Below the pieces are notes generated by a model. It worked only from the letters and a program-made list of their open reading frames with translations. It ran no database searches and was not told the origin of the DNA. This document shows, piece after piece, positions 17,964-29,981 of a DNA stretch of 64,000 nt. The DNA lies in contig NZ_CP020028.1 in NCBI RefSeq assembly GCF_002240415.1, forward strand, positions 3,745,501-3,809,500. Reading direction: 5' to 3'. The position numbers and the translations under genes were made by a program. Position 1 is the first letter of the stretch. Each line of letters begins with the position of its first letter. This DNA comes from Paenibacillus kribbensis. GTDB taxonomy: Bacteria; Bacillota; Bacilli; Paenibacillales; Paenibacillaceae.

Positions 17964-19789
17964 ATACGGCAGTTATTCTGGCAGCTGGACTGGGTAGCCG
18001 GTTGAAAGAACATACAGCACATAAGCCAAAGGGTTTCCTAGTGATCGACGATTTGCCCATTATAGAGCGATCGATCCTTCAATTGAGAAAGAGTGAGATT
18101 GAGCATATCTGGATCGGAACCGGTTATCTATCACAGGAGTATGAACGATTAGCACAGAAGTACCCTCAAGTGAATTGCGTGTATAATGACCGCTATAGAG
18201 ACAGTGGAAGCATGTATACTCTGTATAACATGCGGGAATCTGTACGTGAGGACTTTCTACTATTAGAGTCTGATCTACTCTACGACATAGCGGGTCTGAA
18301 AAATCTGCTGGCGGATACGCGCAGTGATGTAATTCTATCGAGCGGTGCTACTCACTCTAATGATGAAGTTTATATAGAGATGGATGAAGAAGGTCACCTC
18401 ATTGCGATGTCCAAGCAGATCGAACTTTTAGGCCGAGTGGATGCTGAACTTGTAGGGATATCCAAGGTGTCCTTGGATACATATCAGCGAATGTGCCGAC
18501 TGGTAGAGGCTGAATTTCATAATCACTTGAAATGGGATTATGAACAAGCGTTGGTGGAGGTAGGCAAGAAAAAGCCCATTGCCGTAAAAAAAATCGAAAA
18601 ATTTACTTGGTGCGAAATTGATACAGAAGAACATTTACAGCGTGCCAAAGAAGTGATCTATCCGAAATTGAAGCAGCCAGCAGCACATTTATCATTACCC
18701 ATCAAAAGAAATATTCTTCTTAATCCTGGACCAGCAACAACAACCGATACCGTAAAGCTGGCGCAAATTGTGCCGGATATTTGTCCGAGAGAACAGGAAT
18801 TTGGAGACCTAATGGAATGGATAGCTGAACAGCTTACTGTATTCGTTGCGCCAAAGAGTGAGTATGATACTGTTCTATTTTCAGGGTCGGGCACGGCTGC
18901 AGTAGAGTCAGTAATTAGCTCAGTGATCGGGGAAGGCAAATTGCTGATTCTCAGTAATGGAGCTTATGGAGAGCGAATGGCTGAAATTGCACAAGTCTAT
19001 CATATTGATTACGAAGTTTTGGAGAGTTCATCTGTGCTACCTTTATCCCTGGATGCTGTTGAAGCATCGATTATAAGGAATAAAAATAAGCTTACTCATG
19101 TAGCGGTTGTTCATAATGAAACGACTAGCGGTATTTTAAACGACATTGATGCTATCGGAAAGCTGTGCGCTCTGCATGAAGTGGACCTGATTGTCGACGC
19201 GATGAGTTCATATGGGGCGATACCAATTAATATGAAAGCTAGTAACCTTTCTTTTCTTATATCAAGTTCAAATAAGAACCTGCAGGGAATGGCGGGGATT
19301 AGCTTTATCGTTGCATGTAAAGAAAAACTCCAGAAGATTAAGGAGTATAGCCCAAAATCATATTATCTGGATTTGTACAAGCAATATGAGTATTTCCAGC
19401 GTACCCATCAGCTGCGATTTACGCCACCAGTTCAAACGTTTTATGCGTTAGAACAAGCCATCATAGAGACGCAAAATGAGGGAATTGAGCAGCGGTATCG
19501 ACGCTATACGGAGTCGTGGCAGACCCTGATTAAAGGTCTGGATCACCTTCAGCTTCAATATTTGGTACCAATACAGTATCATTCTAGAATTATTACCTCC
19601 ATCAAGGAGCCAACATCTAGAAACTACGAATTCGGTGCTATGCACGACTATTTGTACAACAACGGTTTTACGATTTATCCGGGTAAAATCGGTCAAACTG
19701 CCTCTTTCAGGGTGGCTAATATAGGGGCAATTACTTACCAAGATATTGAACGTTTCTTGAAGTCCATGGAAGAGTATCTGTCCATGTAA
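17957..19789 (+). CDS. Bifunctional cytidylyltransferase / 2-aminoethylphosphonate-pyruvate transaminase (PntC-like)
   Basis: Residues 1 to about 240 are a nucleotidyltransferase of the LicC/CTP:phosphocholine type, with an intact loop VILAAGLGSRLKEHT at 5-19 and metal Asp in LLESDLLYD. Residues about 250-610 are a class V aminotransferase of the PhnW type: NILLNPGPATTTDTVKLAQ, FSGSGTAAVE, VDAMSSYGAIP and the PLP lysine K440 in SSSNKNLQGMAG. The second domain aminates phosphonoacetaldehyde to AEP; the first would couple AEP to CTP, giving CMP-AEP. The same fusion is known as PntC in phosphonate-decorating bacteria such as Treponema. The gene overlaps the methyltransferase gene by seven bases and ends the cluster. 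Confidence 0.9.
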   Translation: MVNTAVILAAGLGSRLKEHTAHKPKGFLVIDDLPIIERSILQLRKSEIEHIWIGTGYLSQEYERLAQKYPQVNCVYNDRYRDSGSMYTLYNMRESVREDFLLLESDLLYDIAGLKNLLADTRSDVILSSGATHSNDEVYIEMDEEGHLIAMSKQIELLGRVDAELVGISKVSLDTYQRMCRLVEAEFHNHLKWDYEQALVEVGKKKPIAVKKIEKFTWCEIDTEEHLQRAKEVIYPKLKQPAAHLSLPIKRNILLNPGPATTTDTVKLAQIVPDICPREQEFGDLMEWIAEQLTVFVAPKSEYDTVLFSGSGTAAVESVISSVIGEGKLLILSNGAYGERMAEIAQVYHIDYEVLESSSVLPLSLDAVEASIIRNKNKLTHVAVVHNETTSGILNDIDAIGKLCALHEVDLIVDAMSSYGAIPINMKASNLSFLISSSNKNLQGMAGISFIVACKEKLQKIKEYSPKSYYLDLYKQYEYFQRTHQLRFTPPVQTFYALEQAIIETQNEGIEQRYRRYTESWQTLIKGLDHLQLQYLVPIQYHSRIITSIKEPTSRNYEFGAMHDYLYNNGFTIYPGKIGQTASFRVANIGAITYQDIERFLKSMEEYLSM

Positions 19790-20129
19790 TTGACAGATTG
19801 TCATATGAAGTGCGACACATGCCGGAAATCAATAAAGAAATGGCCCGTGGTTAGCCTTGTCCATTGAGTTACTGCCGATCGCAGTAAAGAGTTTGCCTGA
19901 GTACTTCGGATTAGCTCTTCTTCACAGTTTCATATTGCTGATGATGTAGAGTAGAACTTAGACTCTGTATATCTGGCGTTCCTGAAGAAGATATTACAGC
20001 GCTAGCTATTGTAATAGAAGCCATCAAAGATGAAATGCAGCCATAGACTGTACTCATATGGACAGAGAAGTCTCCTGTAATTCCGTGCTTTATAGGGAAC
20101 TTAAATCAATTTTAGTAGGTTCTCAAACA
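19790..20129. other. Gap behind the phosphonate cluster with coding-like scraps
   Basis: There is no intact gene. A short plus-strand frame at 19969-20046 (ISGVPEEDITALAIVIEA at its start) reads like the end of a protein but lacks a start. A 15-bp palindrome, ACTGCCGATCGCAGT-like, lies near 19871. I read the gap as decayed sequence at the right edge of the cluster. Confidence 0.4.
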
Positions 20130-20158
20130 AAAAACACGCCCACAAGTGGCGTGTTTTT
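20130..20158. terminator. Bidirectional terminator
   Basis: AAAAACACGCC and GGCGTGTTTTT form an 11-bp stem with a 7-base loop and T runs on both strands. It lies 39 bases past the MetE-like stop and could also end plus-strand transcripts. Confidence 0.85.
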
Positions 20159-20196
20159 GTAATGATGAGTCTCTCCAACCCAATCCCTCTAAACCC

Positions 20197-21333
20197 TTAC
20201 TTCCAAAGCTCGTCCGCAATCTCTTTAATGAAGGCAAGCTTTTTCCATTGCTGTTCTTCCGTCAAAATATTGCCCTCTTCTGTGGAAGCAAAGCCGCATT
20301 GCGGGCTGAGGCAGATGTGATTGATATCGACAAATTGAGTTGCTTCCTTGATGCGGTTAATGACGGTCTGCTTGTCTTCCAGCTCTCCCGTTTTGGAGGA
20401 AACGAGGCCCAGTACGACCTGCTGATCTCTCAGATGCTTGAGCGGAGTGAAATCGCCTGCACGGTCGGTATCGAATTCGAGATAGTAGCCATCAATGTTG
20501 TCGATGCCGAACAGGGTTTCGGCAACAGGCTCGTAGCCGCCTGAGGAAGCCCAGGTGGAATGGTAGTTACCACGGCACACATGAGTCGTAACGACCAAGT
20601 CAGCCGGGAGATCGTTCACGGTTTCCTGATTCACGCGGGCGAACAGCTTTTTGGTTTCTTCTATATTCTCACCCGCGTGCTGTCTGGCTTCCCAATAGTT
20701 TTTATCGCAGAGCATGCCCCATGTGCAATCATCCAGTTGCAGGCTGCGGCAGCCTTCATTATATAGCGCCTGGATCACGGACTTGTAAGCTTTGGCGATA
20801 TCCGTTACCAGCTCATCCAGATTGCTGTAGTAAGTATCTGTCGTTTCTTTATTCTCTCCACGCAGCAGCTCGGCCAGAAATTGTGCCGGTGCAGGGATCG
20901 TTTGGCGGGCAATGGCATCCTCACCTGCAACTTGCTTCAGAAATTTGAAATCTGCAATAAAAGGGTGACAGGAATGTCCAATTTTACCGGACAGGCGTGC
21001 GGTTTCCGCTCTGGTTTCCACGCCTTGAAACTGGTAGCCATTGGAGATCTGTACCTTTTCCACGCCGTCCAGGCCCCACATAAAATCAAGATGCCACCAG
21101 GAGCGTCTGAATTCGCCGTCTGTCACGGCTTTCAGCCCTACCGATTTTTGTTTTTCTACCAGCTTGATAATTTCGTTGTCCTCAATCTTTCTCAGCTCAT
21201 CCGCAGAAATTCCGTTATTTTGAAATTGAATTCTGGCGTCTTTAATCGCTTGCGGGCGCAGAAAACTGCCGACCATATCATGTCTGAAAGGGGTCACTTT
21301 ACGTTGGGATGCATTGTCAAGGATGCTGCTCAT
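20197..21333 (-). CDS. MetE-like cobalamin-independent methionine synthase (YxjG/YxjH family)
   Basis: At 378 residues this is the short, C-terminal-domain-only form of methionine synthase, like Bacillus YxjG/YxjH. It transfers a methyl group from a folate or other donor to homocysteine. Visible are RHDMVGSFLRPQAIKDAR at the start, DGEFRRSWWHLDFMWGL, the zinc-site histidine and cysteine in TTHVCRGNYHSTWA, and ICLSPQCGFASTEEGN with a late cysteine. I chose the ATG at 21333, with AAAGGAG eight bases upstream. A LysR gene lies just upstream on the same strand with a dyad-rich gap between, which suggests sulfur-responsive control. Confidence 0.9.
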   Translation of the reverse strand: MSSILDNASQRKVTPFRHDMVGSFLRPQAIKDARIQFQNNGISADELRKIEDNEIIKLVEKQKSVGLKAVTDGEFRRSWWHLDFMWGLDGVEKVQISNGYQFQGVETRAETARLSGKIGHSCHPFIADFKFLKQVAGEDAIARQTIPAPAQFLAELLRGENKETTDTYYSNLDELVTDIAKAYKSVIQALYNEGCRSLQLDDCTWGMLCDKNYWEARQHAGENIEETKKLFARVNQETVNDLPADLVVTTHVCRGNYHSTWASSGGYEPVAETLFGIDNIDGYYLEFDTDRAGDFTPLKHLRDQQVVLGLVSSKTGELEDKQTVINRIKEATQFVDINHICLSPQCGFASTEEGNILTEEQQWKKLAFIKEIADELWK

Positions 21334-21418
21334 TTGGGTTATCTCCTTTTTACTTCTGTAGTGAAGTTCTTGCAAGAAAGATAACATACATTTTCAGCTA
21401 TAAGGTAACTCCAATAAA

Positions 21419-21446
21419 CTATAGCTAGTTATAGCCTAAAGCTATA
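21419..21446. promoter_or_regulatory. Probable LysR operator before the MetE-like gene
   Basis: Two overlapping dyads lie between the LysR gene and its likely target: the near-palindrome CTATAGCTAGTTATAG, and TATAGC-CTAAA-GCTATA with perfect 6-bp arms. Position and symmetry fit LysR binding sites. Confidence 0.5.
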
Positions 21447-21455
21447 CCCCACCTT

Positions 21456-22358
21456 TTATTCCCCTATGGCCTCATGCAGGGCTTCTACATAAACGGTAGC
21501 CAGCTTGGAGAGCGCAACATTTTTATGACAAATCCATCCCACATTAATAGACTCATCGCATTCCAAAGGCACGGAAATAATCTCGTTACCATTCAAATCC
21601 GCACTGATGACCCCGGTAGAAATGGTATAGCCGTTCAAGCCAATCAGCAGGTTAAAGAGGGTCGCCCGGTCGTTGACACGGATGCTTTTGGGGTGCGACA
21701 ACGTGCTGAGAATTTCCTCGGAAAAGTGAAAGGAATTATACTCCCCTTGCTCAAAGGACAAATACGGATAGGGTCGAAGCTGATCGATGGTTACCATGGA
21801 TTGCCGGGATAACGGATTTTTGCTGCTGATAAAAATATGCGGCTTCGCCGTAAACAGGCTGTTAAATTGCAGGTTCGCATCTTTTAGCAGTTTGTGAATG
21901 ACCTTGGCGTTAAATTCGTTCAGATATAAGATTCCGATCTCACTGCGCAAGCTTTTGACATCCTGTATGATTTCATGAGTCTTCGTCTCCCGCAAAGCCA
22001 GCTCATATTCATCCTGTCCATACTGATTCACCAGGTTAACGAATGCATTTACGGCAAAAGCATAATGCTGTGAGGACACGGCAAAATGCTGTGGTGAAGG
22101 CTTGGCATCCAGATAGCGGTTTTCCAGCAGCTCCGCCTGCTCAACCACCTGGCGCGCATATCCGAGGAATTCCACGCCTTCCTTGGACAAAGAAATCCCT
22201 TTATTGGTACGCTCAAAAATGGTGATATGAATTTCTTCCTCCAGATCCCGAATCGCGTTCGACAGGCTGGGCTGGGAAATAAACAACCGTTTTGCCGCCT
22301 CATTCATGGAGCCACGATTGGCAACCTCGATCACGTATTTTAATTGTTGTAAGGTCAA
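21456..22358 (-). CDS. LysR-family transcriptional regulator
   Basis: A 300-residue regulator. The N-terminal winged helix-turn-helix reads TLQQLKYVIEVANRGSMNEA and AKRLFISQPSLSNAIRDLEE. Residues about 90-295 form the two-lobed effector domain. Translation starts at TTG, with GAGAGG about ten bases upstream. The gene sits 122 bases before the MetE-like gene on the same strand, so it probably activates that gene in response to a sulfur metabolite such as O-acetylserine or homocysteine; the effector is inferred from neighbours only. The phospho-beta-glucosidase upstream is functionally unrelated and ends 93 bases before it. Confidence 0.88.
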   Translation of the reverse strand: MTLQQLKYVIEVANRGSMNEAAKRLFISQPSLSNAIRDLEEEIHITIFERTNKGISLSKEGVEFLGYARQVVEQAELLENRYLDAKPSPQHFAVSSQHYAFAVNAFVNLVNQYGQDEYELALRETKTHEIIQDVKSLRSEIGILYLNEFNAKVIHKLLKDANLQFNSLFTAKPHIFISSKNPLSRQSMVTIDQLRPYPYLSFEQGEYNSFHFSEEILSTLSHPKSIRVNDRATLFNLLIGLNGYTISTGVISADLNGNEIISVPLECDESINVGWICHKNVALSKLATVYVEALHEAIGE

Positions 22359-22451
22359 TGCTTGATGTCCTCTCGATTTGTGTTTTCTCTATTATATAAT
22401 ACATAATCATACTTTCGGAAAAGGAATAATGGATGTTTGAATGAACTTTAA

Positions 22452-25859
<3,408 letters not shown>

Positions 25860-25864
<5 letters not shown>

Positions 25865-25888
25865 CGCCTGCTTAACCAGTAACAATCC
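25860..25888 (-). promoter_or_regulatory. RAT element (LicT/BglG target) of bglP
   Basis: The minus strand carries GGATTGTTACTG, eleven bases, then GATACC, closely matching the RAT consensus of BglG/LicT-type antiterminators and overlapping the terminator. Confidence 0.92.
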
Positions 25889-25909
25889 TTATATTTAAGT
25901 TGTGAGCCT

Positions 25910-25938
25910 ACTATAAATCACTCTGAAATCGTTTGCAA
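25910..25938 (-). promoter_or_regulatory. Promoter of bglP
   Basis: TTGCAA and TATAGT are separated by 17 bases on the minus strand. The -35 box lies inside the cre site. Confidence 0.7.
25924..25938 (-). promoter_or_regulatory. cre site (CcpA) of bglP
   Basis: TTGCAAACGATTTCA on the minus strand matches the cre consensus WTGNAANCGNWNNCW at every position and covers the -35 box, so CcpA bound here would repress. Confidence 0.85.
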
Positions 25939-25948
25939 GCGTTTTTTT

Positions 25949-26806
25949 CTATGAACTAGCCATATCTTTTCTAGTGGTTACACGTTGTATATGAATCGTC
26001 AGATACACTTTTTCGTCAATCGACATTGCACTTTCATGCTTCAATTCCAAATACTGATTAATTAAATGAGTACACTGAAAAGCCTGCGCATACTTATCTT
26101 TAACCTGCTCATACAAAAAGTTGTCACCCGAAGCCCGTTGATCTTGTTCATTACTCAGCAATCTTTGTGCAAAGTATTGCAAATGAGTAATAAACCGGGA
26201 ATAGTTACATGAAGTTTCATCCAGCTCCAGCTCATAGTAATCGGTTACGATATTAAAGATATCATCAATGATCTCTGTAATTTCAACCGTTTGTTTCATT
26301 CCTTGACCGTCTTGTCTTGCATTTACAAAATGCATGGCAATAAAGCTCGCTTCATGCTCATCCATTTGAATGCCAAATTGAGCATCAATGATATCCAGCG
26401 CGCCCATCCCAATCATAAATTCTTTTTTGTAAAATTTTTTAATTTGCCACAAAAGCGAATTTTTAACACCGACTGACTTTCTATAGCGGGATATGGCGAA
26501 TTGAATATGGTCAATCAGAGAGATATAAATGTTATCACTAAAGATATCTCCCATTTCTTGTTTCGCGTTTCCCACAATTTCATCCGCTACTTTCAAATAC
26601 GCTACAGATGTTTCTCCAATGAGATCAATTAATTTTTGCGGAATCTTATCTGATTTTAGCACAAAGGTTTTTTCTATTTTTTCCACATCGACTCTCTGAC
26701 CATTTTTCTTTTTAAAGCCCAGACCATTTCCGATGACAACAAATTCATGGCCTACCTGATTCTCGGCCCGAATGACATTGTTGTTAAATATTTGCCGGAT
26801 GATCAT
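25949..26806 (-). CDS. licT: BglG/LicT-type transcriptional antiterminator
   Basis: This 285-residue RNA-binding antiterminator lets RNA polymerase pass the terminators before bglP and its own gene. Residues 1-58 are the co-antiterminator RNA-binding domain (MIIRQIFNNNVI and EFVVIGNGLGFKKKNG). Two PTS regulation domains follow, with phosphorylatable histidines at H100 (SLIDHIQFAI), H159 (IAMHFVNA), H208 and H272, close to those of Bacillus subtilis LicT. PTS phosphorylation switches it according to sugar supply and glucose. It has its own promoter and RAT/terminator, so it is autoregulated. bglP follows on the same strand. Confidence 0.95.
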   Translation of the reverse strand: MIIRQIFNNNVIRAENQVGHEFVVIGNGLGFKKKNGQRVDVEKIEKTFVLKSDKIPQKLIDLIGETSVAYLKVADEIVGNAKQEMGDIFSDNIYISLIDHIQFAISRYRKSVGVKNSLLWQIKKFYKKEFMIGMGALDIIDAQFGIQMDEHEASFIAMHFVNARQDGQGMKQTVEITEIIDDIFNIVTDYYELELDETSCNYSRFITHLQYFAQRLLSNEQDQRASGDNFLYEQVKDKYAQAFQCTHLINQYLELKHESAMSIDEKVYLTIHIQRVTTRKDMASS

Positions 26807-26849
26807 CTATCTGCTCACCTCGTTAATTAATGAAAAAGTTCATAGTAAC

Positions 26850-26895
26850 AAAAAAAACCCAAATAACGACTAAATAAATTAGTCATTATTTGGGT
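26850..26895 (-). terminator. Conditional terminator in the licT leader
   Basis: ACCCAAATAA and TTATTTGGGT form the core of a long stem followed by eight T residues on the minus strand. Its upstream arm overlaps the RAT end. Confidence 0.88.
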
Positions 26896-26920
26896 ATCGC
26901 CTGCCGACCAGTAACAATCC
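26893..26920 (-). promoter_or_regulatory. RAT element of licT
   Basis: The minus strand carries GGATTGTTACTG, ten bases, then GATACC. It is nearly the same as the bglP RAT, so the antiterminator probably controls its own synthesis. Confidence 0.9.
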
Positions 26921-26953
26921 CGAAGAACACTAGCTCTTCACTCAATTACCTTT

Positions 26954-26982
26954 ATTATACAGCTTTCATGCGAGAATAACAA
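26954..26982 (-). promoter_or_regulatory. Promoter of licT
   Basis: TTGTTA and a perfect TATAAT are separated by 17 bases on the minus strand, 34 bases upstream of the RAT element. Confidence 0.65.
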
Positions 26983-26994
26983 TACAATCATACC

Positions 26995-27039
26995 AAAAAA
27001 CCGCTAAACATCTCGATTTACGAGTGTTTAGCGGTTTTG
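26995..27039. terminator. Terminator after fruA
   Basis: AAAACCGCTAAACA and TGTTTAGCGGTTTT form a perfect 14-bp stem with T runs, 33 bases past the fruA stop. Confidence 0.9.
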
Positions 27040-27071
27040 TGTTTAAGATGATTATGAAGATGTCATGCCGG

Positions 27072-29000
27072 TTATTTCGCTGCGAGCGTTTTTTTCCACA
27101 GTCCCAGAATGAACGCGGATATCACGGAGCCAATTGCCACTGCAAGCAAGAACAGCAGGGCATGATTGGCAAGAGCTGCTACAAAGATACCGCCATGCGG
27201 AGCTGGAAGATTGATTTGCCAGAACTGCGTCAGACCACCAGCAATCGCTGAACCTACGATACAAGAGGTTAGCACGCGCAGCGGGTCAGCAGCTGCGAAC
27301 GGAATGGCACCTTCTGTAATAAAGGACAAACCGAGTACATAATTCGTTAAACCGGACTTGCGCTCTTGCTCGGTAAATTTATTTTTGAAGAACGTCGTAG
27401 CAAGTGCGATTGCCAGCGGAGGTACCATACCGCCCGCCATAACAGCAGCCATCATAGCCCCGTTTGTGTTGCCACTGGAAGTAAAGACACCGATCGAAAA
27501 TGCGTAAGCCGCTTTGTTGAAAGGTCCGCCCATGTCAATCGCCATCATTCCACCCAAAATGAGACCCAGAATGACTGCATTACCTGTACCCAAATTGTTC
27601 AGAACATTGACAAGCCATGTATTAATTCCGCCAAAAATCGGATCGAACAGATAGAACACAATCGCGCCAGCAATAAGGAGCCCAAATACCGGGTATAACA
27701 AGATTGGTTTTAAGCCTTCCAGCGCTTTTGGCAGACCTGCCAAAGCCTTGCGCAGGAAGATAACCACATAACCAGCCAGGAAACCTGCTGCCAGACCGCC
27801 AAGGAAGCCTGCATTCGAGTTAACGGCCATCAGACCGCCAACCATACCTGGCATCAGTGCCGGACGATCCCCTATACTCATCGCGATAAACCCGGCCAGT
27901 ATCGGAATCAGGAAGTGGAACGCACCTGTTCCGCCACCAATCGTTTGCAGCAGCTTGACGATCGGATTTTCTGCTCCCAATACCTGTTCGAACAGGAAGG
28001 AAATCGCCAGCAAAATCCCGCCGCCTACAACAAACGGCAGCATATGAGAGATACCGTTCATTAGATCCTTGTAAATTTTACTGCCGACACTGGTCTTTTC
28101 TTCTTTCGTTTCCTGTGCGTTCCCCTTGCCTTCACTACGGTAGATTGGAGCATCGCCGTTGAGCGCTTTGCGGATCAGCTCTTCAGGTTTACGAATACCG
28201 TCACTTACCGGTCTTTGCAATACAGGCTTACCGTCAAATCTGGCCATTTCAACCTTTTTGTCAGCAGCAACGATTACACCTTTGGCACGACGAATTTCAT
28301 CCGCTGTCAGTACGTTTTGCGCACCTTCTGAGCCATTCGTTTCTACCCGGATGTTTACACCCATCTCTGTCGCTTTCTTAATGAGAGCGTCTTCAGCCAT
28401 AAACGTATGCGCAATACCTGTAGGGCAGGCGGTCACTGCAACCACAAACTCGTCTGAATTCGGGTTACCCACGATAACATCCGGCGTTTTCTGTGCTTTG
28501 GCAGCCTCTTTCTTCGCCTCTTTTGCTTCTTTAGCTGCTTCTTCTTCCGCTTGCTTGGCATCAAACAGCTCCGACACTTCGTCCGGTGTTTGCGTTTTCA
28601 TCAACTTGTCGATGAAATCGGTATCAATTAGCAGCCGGGAAAGAGCTGCGAGTGTACGAAGATGTGTATTAGCTGCACCCTCTGGAGCTGCAATCATGAA
28701 AAACACTTTTGCAGACTCTCCATCCAGCGATTCGAAATCTACGCCTTTACTGCTCTTGGCGAAAACCACGGTCGCTTCATTCACAGCTTTGGTCTTGGCA
28801 TGCGGCATCGCAATGCCGCCACCAATGCCTGTGCTCGATTCTGCTTCGCGTTTGTAAATCATTTCCTTGAACAATGCCCGGTCATTTATGCGGCCACTTG
28901 CTTCGAGACTGGCGATGAGTTCCTCAATCGCCCCGTCTTTTGTCGTAGCCTGCAAATCCATGATCATCGTTTCTTTAATCATCAGGTCTGTTATTCTCAT
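27072..29000 (-). CDS. fruA: Fructose-specific PTS enzyme IIABC
   Basis: A 642-residue transporter that imports fructose as fructose 1-phosphate. The EIIA domain (about 1-150) carries the active histidine H67 in GGGIAMPHAKT. A linker rich in Ala, Glu and Lys (about 149-172) leads to EIIB, with the cysteine C192 in VAVTACPTGIAHTFMAEDAL. EIIC (about 310-642) has eight or more membrane segments, with GGGTGAFHFLIPILAGFIA and MAIDMGGPFNKAAY. It is last in the fruR-fruK-fruA operon, 67 bases after fruK, and ends at a strong terminator. AGGAGAG precedes the ATG by eight bases. Confidence 0.97.
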   Translation of the reverse strand: MRITDLMIKETMIMDLQATTKDGAIEELIASLEASGRINDRALFKEMIYKREAESSTGIGGGIAMPHAKTKAVNEATVVFAKSSKGVDFESLDGESAKVFFMIAAPEGAANTHLRTLAALSRLLIDTDFIDKLMKTQTPDEVSELFDAKQAEEEAAKEAKEAKKEAAKAQKTPDVIVGNPNSDEFVVAVTACPTGIAHTFMAEDALIKKATEMGVNIRVETNGSEGAQNVLTADEIRRAKGVIVAADKKVEMARFDGKPVLQRPVSDGIRKPEELIRKALNGDAPIYRSEGKGNAQETKEEKTSVGSKIYKDLMNGISHMLPFVVGGGILLAISFLFEQVLGAENPIVKLLQTIGGGTGAFHFLIPILAGFIAMSIGDRPALMPGMVGGLMAVNSNAGFLGGLAAGFLAGYVVIFLRKALAGLPKALEGLKPILLYPVFGLLIAGAIVFYLFDPIFGGINTWLVNVLNNLGTGNAVILGLILGGMMAIDMGGPFNKAAYAFSIGVFTSSGNTNGAMMAAVMAGGMVPPLAIALATTFFKNKFTEQERKSGLTNYVLGLSFITEGAIPFAAADPLRVLTSCIVGSAIAGGLTQFWQINLPAPHGGIFVAALANHALLFLLAVAIGSVISAFILGLWKKTLAAK

Positions 29001-29067
29001 TTTTCACACTCTCCTAAGTTCGGTCAGCGTGTAGACACACGCATAATAAGCTCATGGTGTAGCGGGA

Positions 29068-29979
29068 TTACCAAGTTGAAATCGTGACTTGCGGCCGTAA
29101 TTGTTCAATTTTCTCTCTAGTAGCCAGATCATCGGAGAACGCGGTTGCGCTTCCGGATGCCACTCCTGTACGGAATGCCTCGATCGGATCGCCAAACAGA
29201 GCCAGCGTACCCACGAATCCAGCAATCATTGAATCACCTGCGCCTACAGAATTTTTAACCGTTCCTGCTGGTACATTTGCGTGATACACTTCATCTGCCG
29301 TAATGAACAATGCCCCTTCTCCTGCCATGGAAATCAGTACATTTTTTGCACCTGCTTCCAGCAGCTTACGGCCGTAAGTGACGATCTCCTCCTTTGAATG
29401 AATAGTTACGCCAAACAACTCAGCCAGCTCATGGTGATTCGGCTTGACGAGCAGCGGCTTATGAACCAGTGCCTTCATCAGCGCCTCACCTGTGGTGTCG
29501 ATGACGAATTCAGCCCCGGTTTGCTGGCATACACGAATCAACCGACTATAGAAGTCTCCTCCAAGTGACGGCGGGATACTTCCCGACAAGACGACAATGT
29601 CATTTTTCTGGAGACCCGACAGCTTCTGAACCAACGCATTCGCCTCATGCTCATGAATCGCAGGTCCCAAGCCGTTAATTTCCGTTTCATCGCCATGCTT
29701 GAGCTTTATGTTGATCCGCGTATCGTCTTCGATGACTACAAAATCAGTTTTAATGGATTCTTCCCGCAATGTATCATCGATAAACCTGCCTGTGAATCCG
29801 CCGAGAAAGCCAATCGCCGTGCTGTCTGCTCCCAATTGGTTCAGTATCCGGGATACATTAATTCCCTTGCCACCCGGCAATTTTAAATCTCGTTTCATCC
29901 GGTTCAAATCACCAAGCTTCAAGTCGTCAACTTCCACGATATAATCAATAGAAGGGTTCAGTGTTACTGTATATATCAT
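29068..29979 (-). CDS. fruK: 1-phosphofructokinase
   Basis: A 303-residue PfkB/ribokinase-fold kinase that turns fructose 1-phosphate plus ATP into fructose 1,6-bisphosphate, the step after the PTS. The N-terminal signature YTVTLNPSIDYIVEVDDL, the GGKGINVSRILNQLG block and the C-terminal catalytic motif SVGAGDSMIAGFVG (with the base aspartate) are all present. GAGGG lies six bases before the ATG. Its start follows the fruR stop by two bases, so the two are coupled, and fruA follows downstream. Genes of this order are usually repressed by FruR until fructose 1-phosphate accumulates. Confidence 0.97.
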   Translation of the reverse strand: MIYTVTLNPSIDYIVEVDDLKLGDLNRMKRDLKLPGGKGINVSRILNQLGADSTAIGFLGGFTGRFIDDTLREESIKTDFVVIEDDTRINIKLKHGDETEINGLGPAIHEHEANALVQKLSGLQKNDIVVLSGSIPPSLGGDFYSRLIRVCQQTGAEFVIDTTGEALMKALVHKPLLVKPNHHELAELFGVTIHSKEEIVTYGRKLLEAGAKNVLISMAGEGALFITADEVYHANVPAGTVKNSVGAGDSMIAGFVGTLALFGDPIEAFRTGVASGSATAFSDDLATREKIEQLRPQVTISTW

Positions 29980-29981
29980 TG

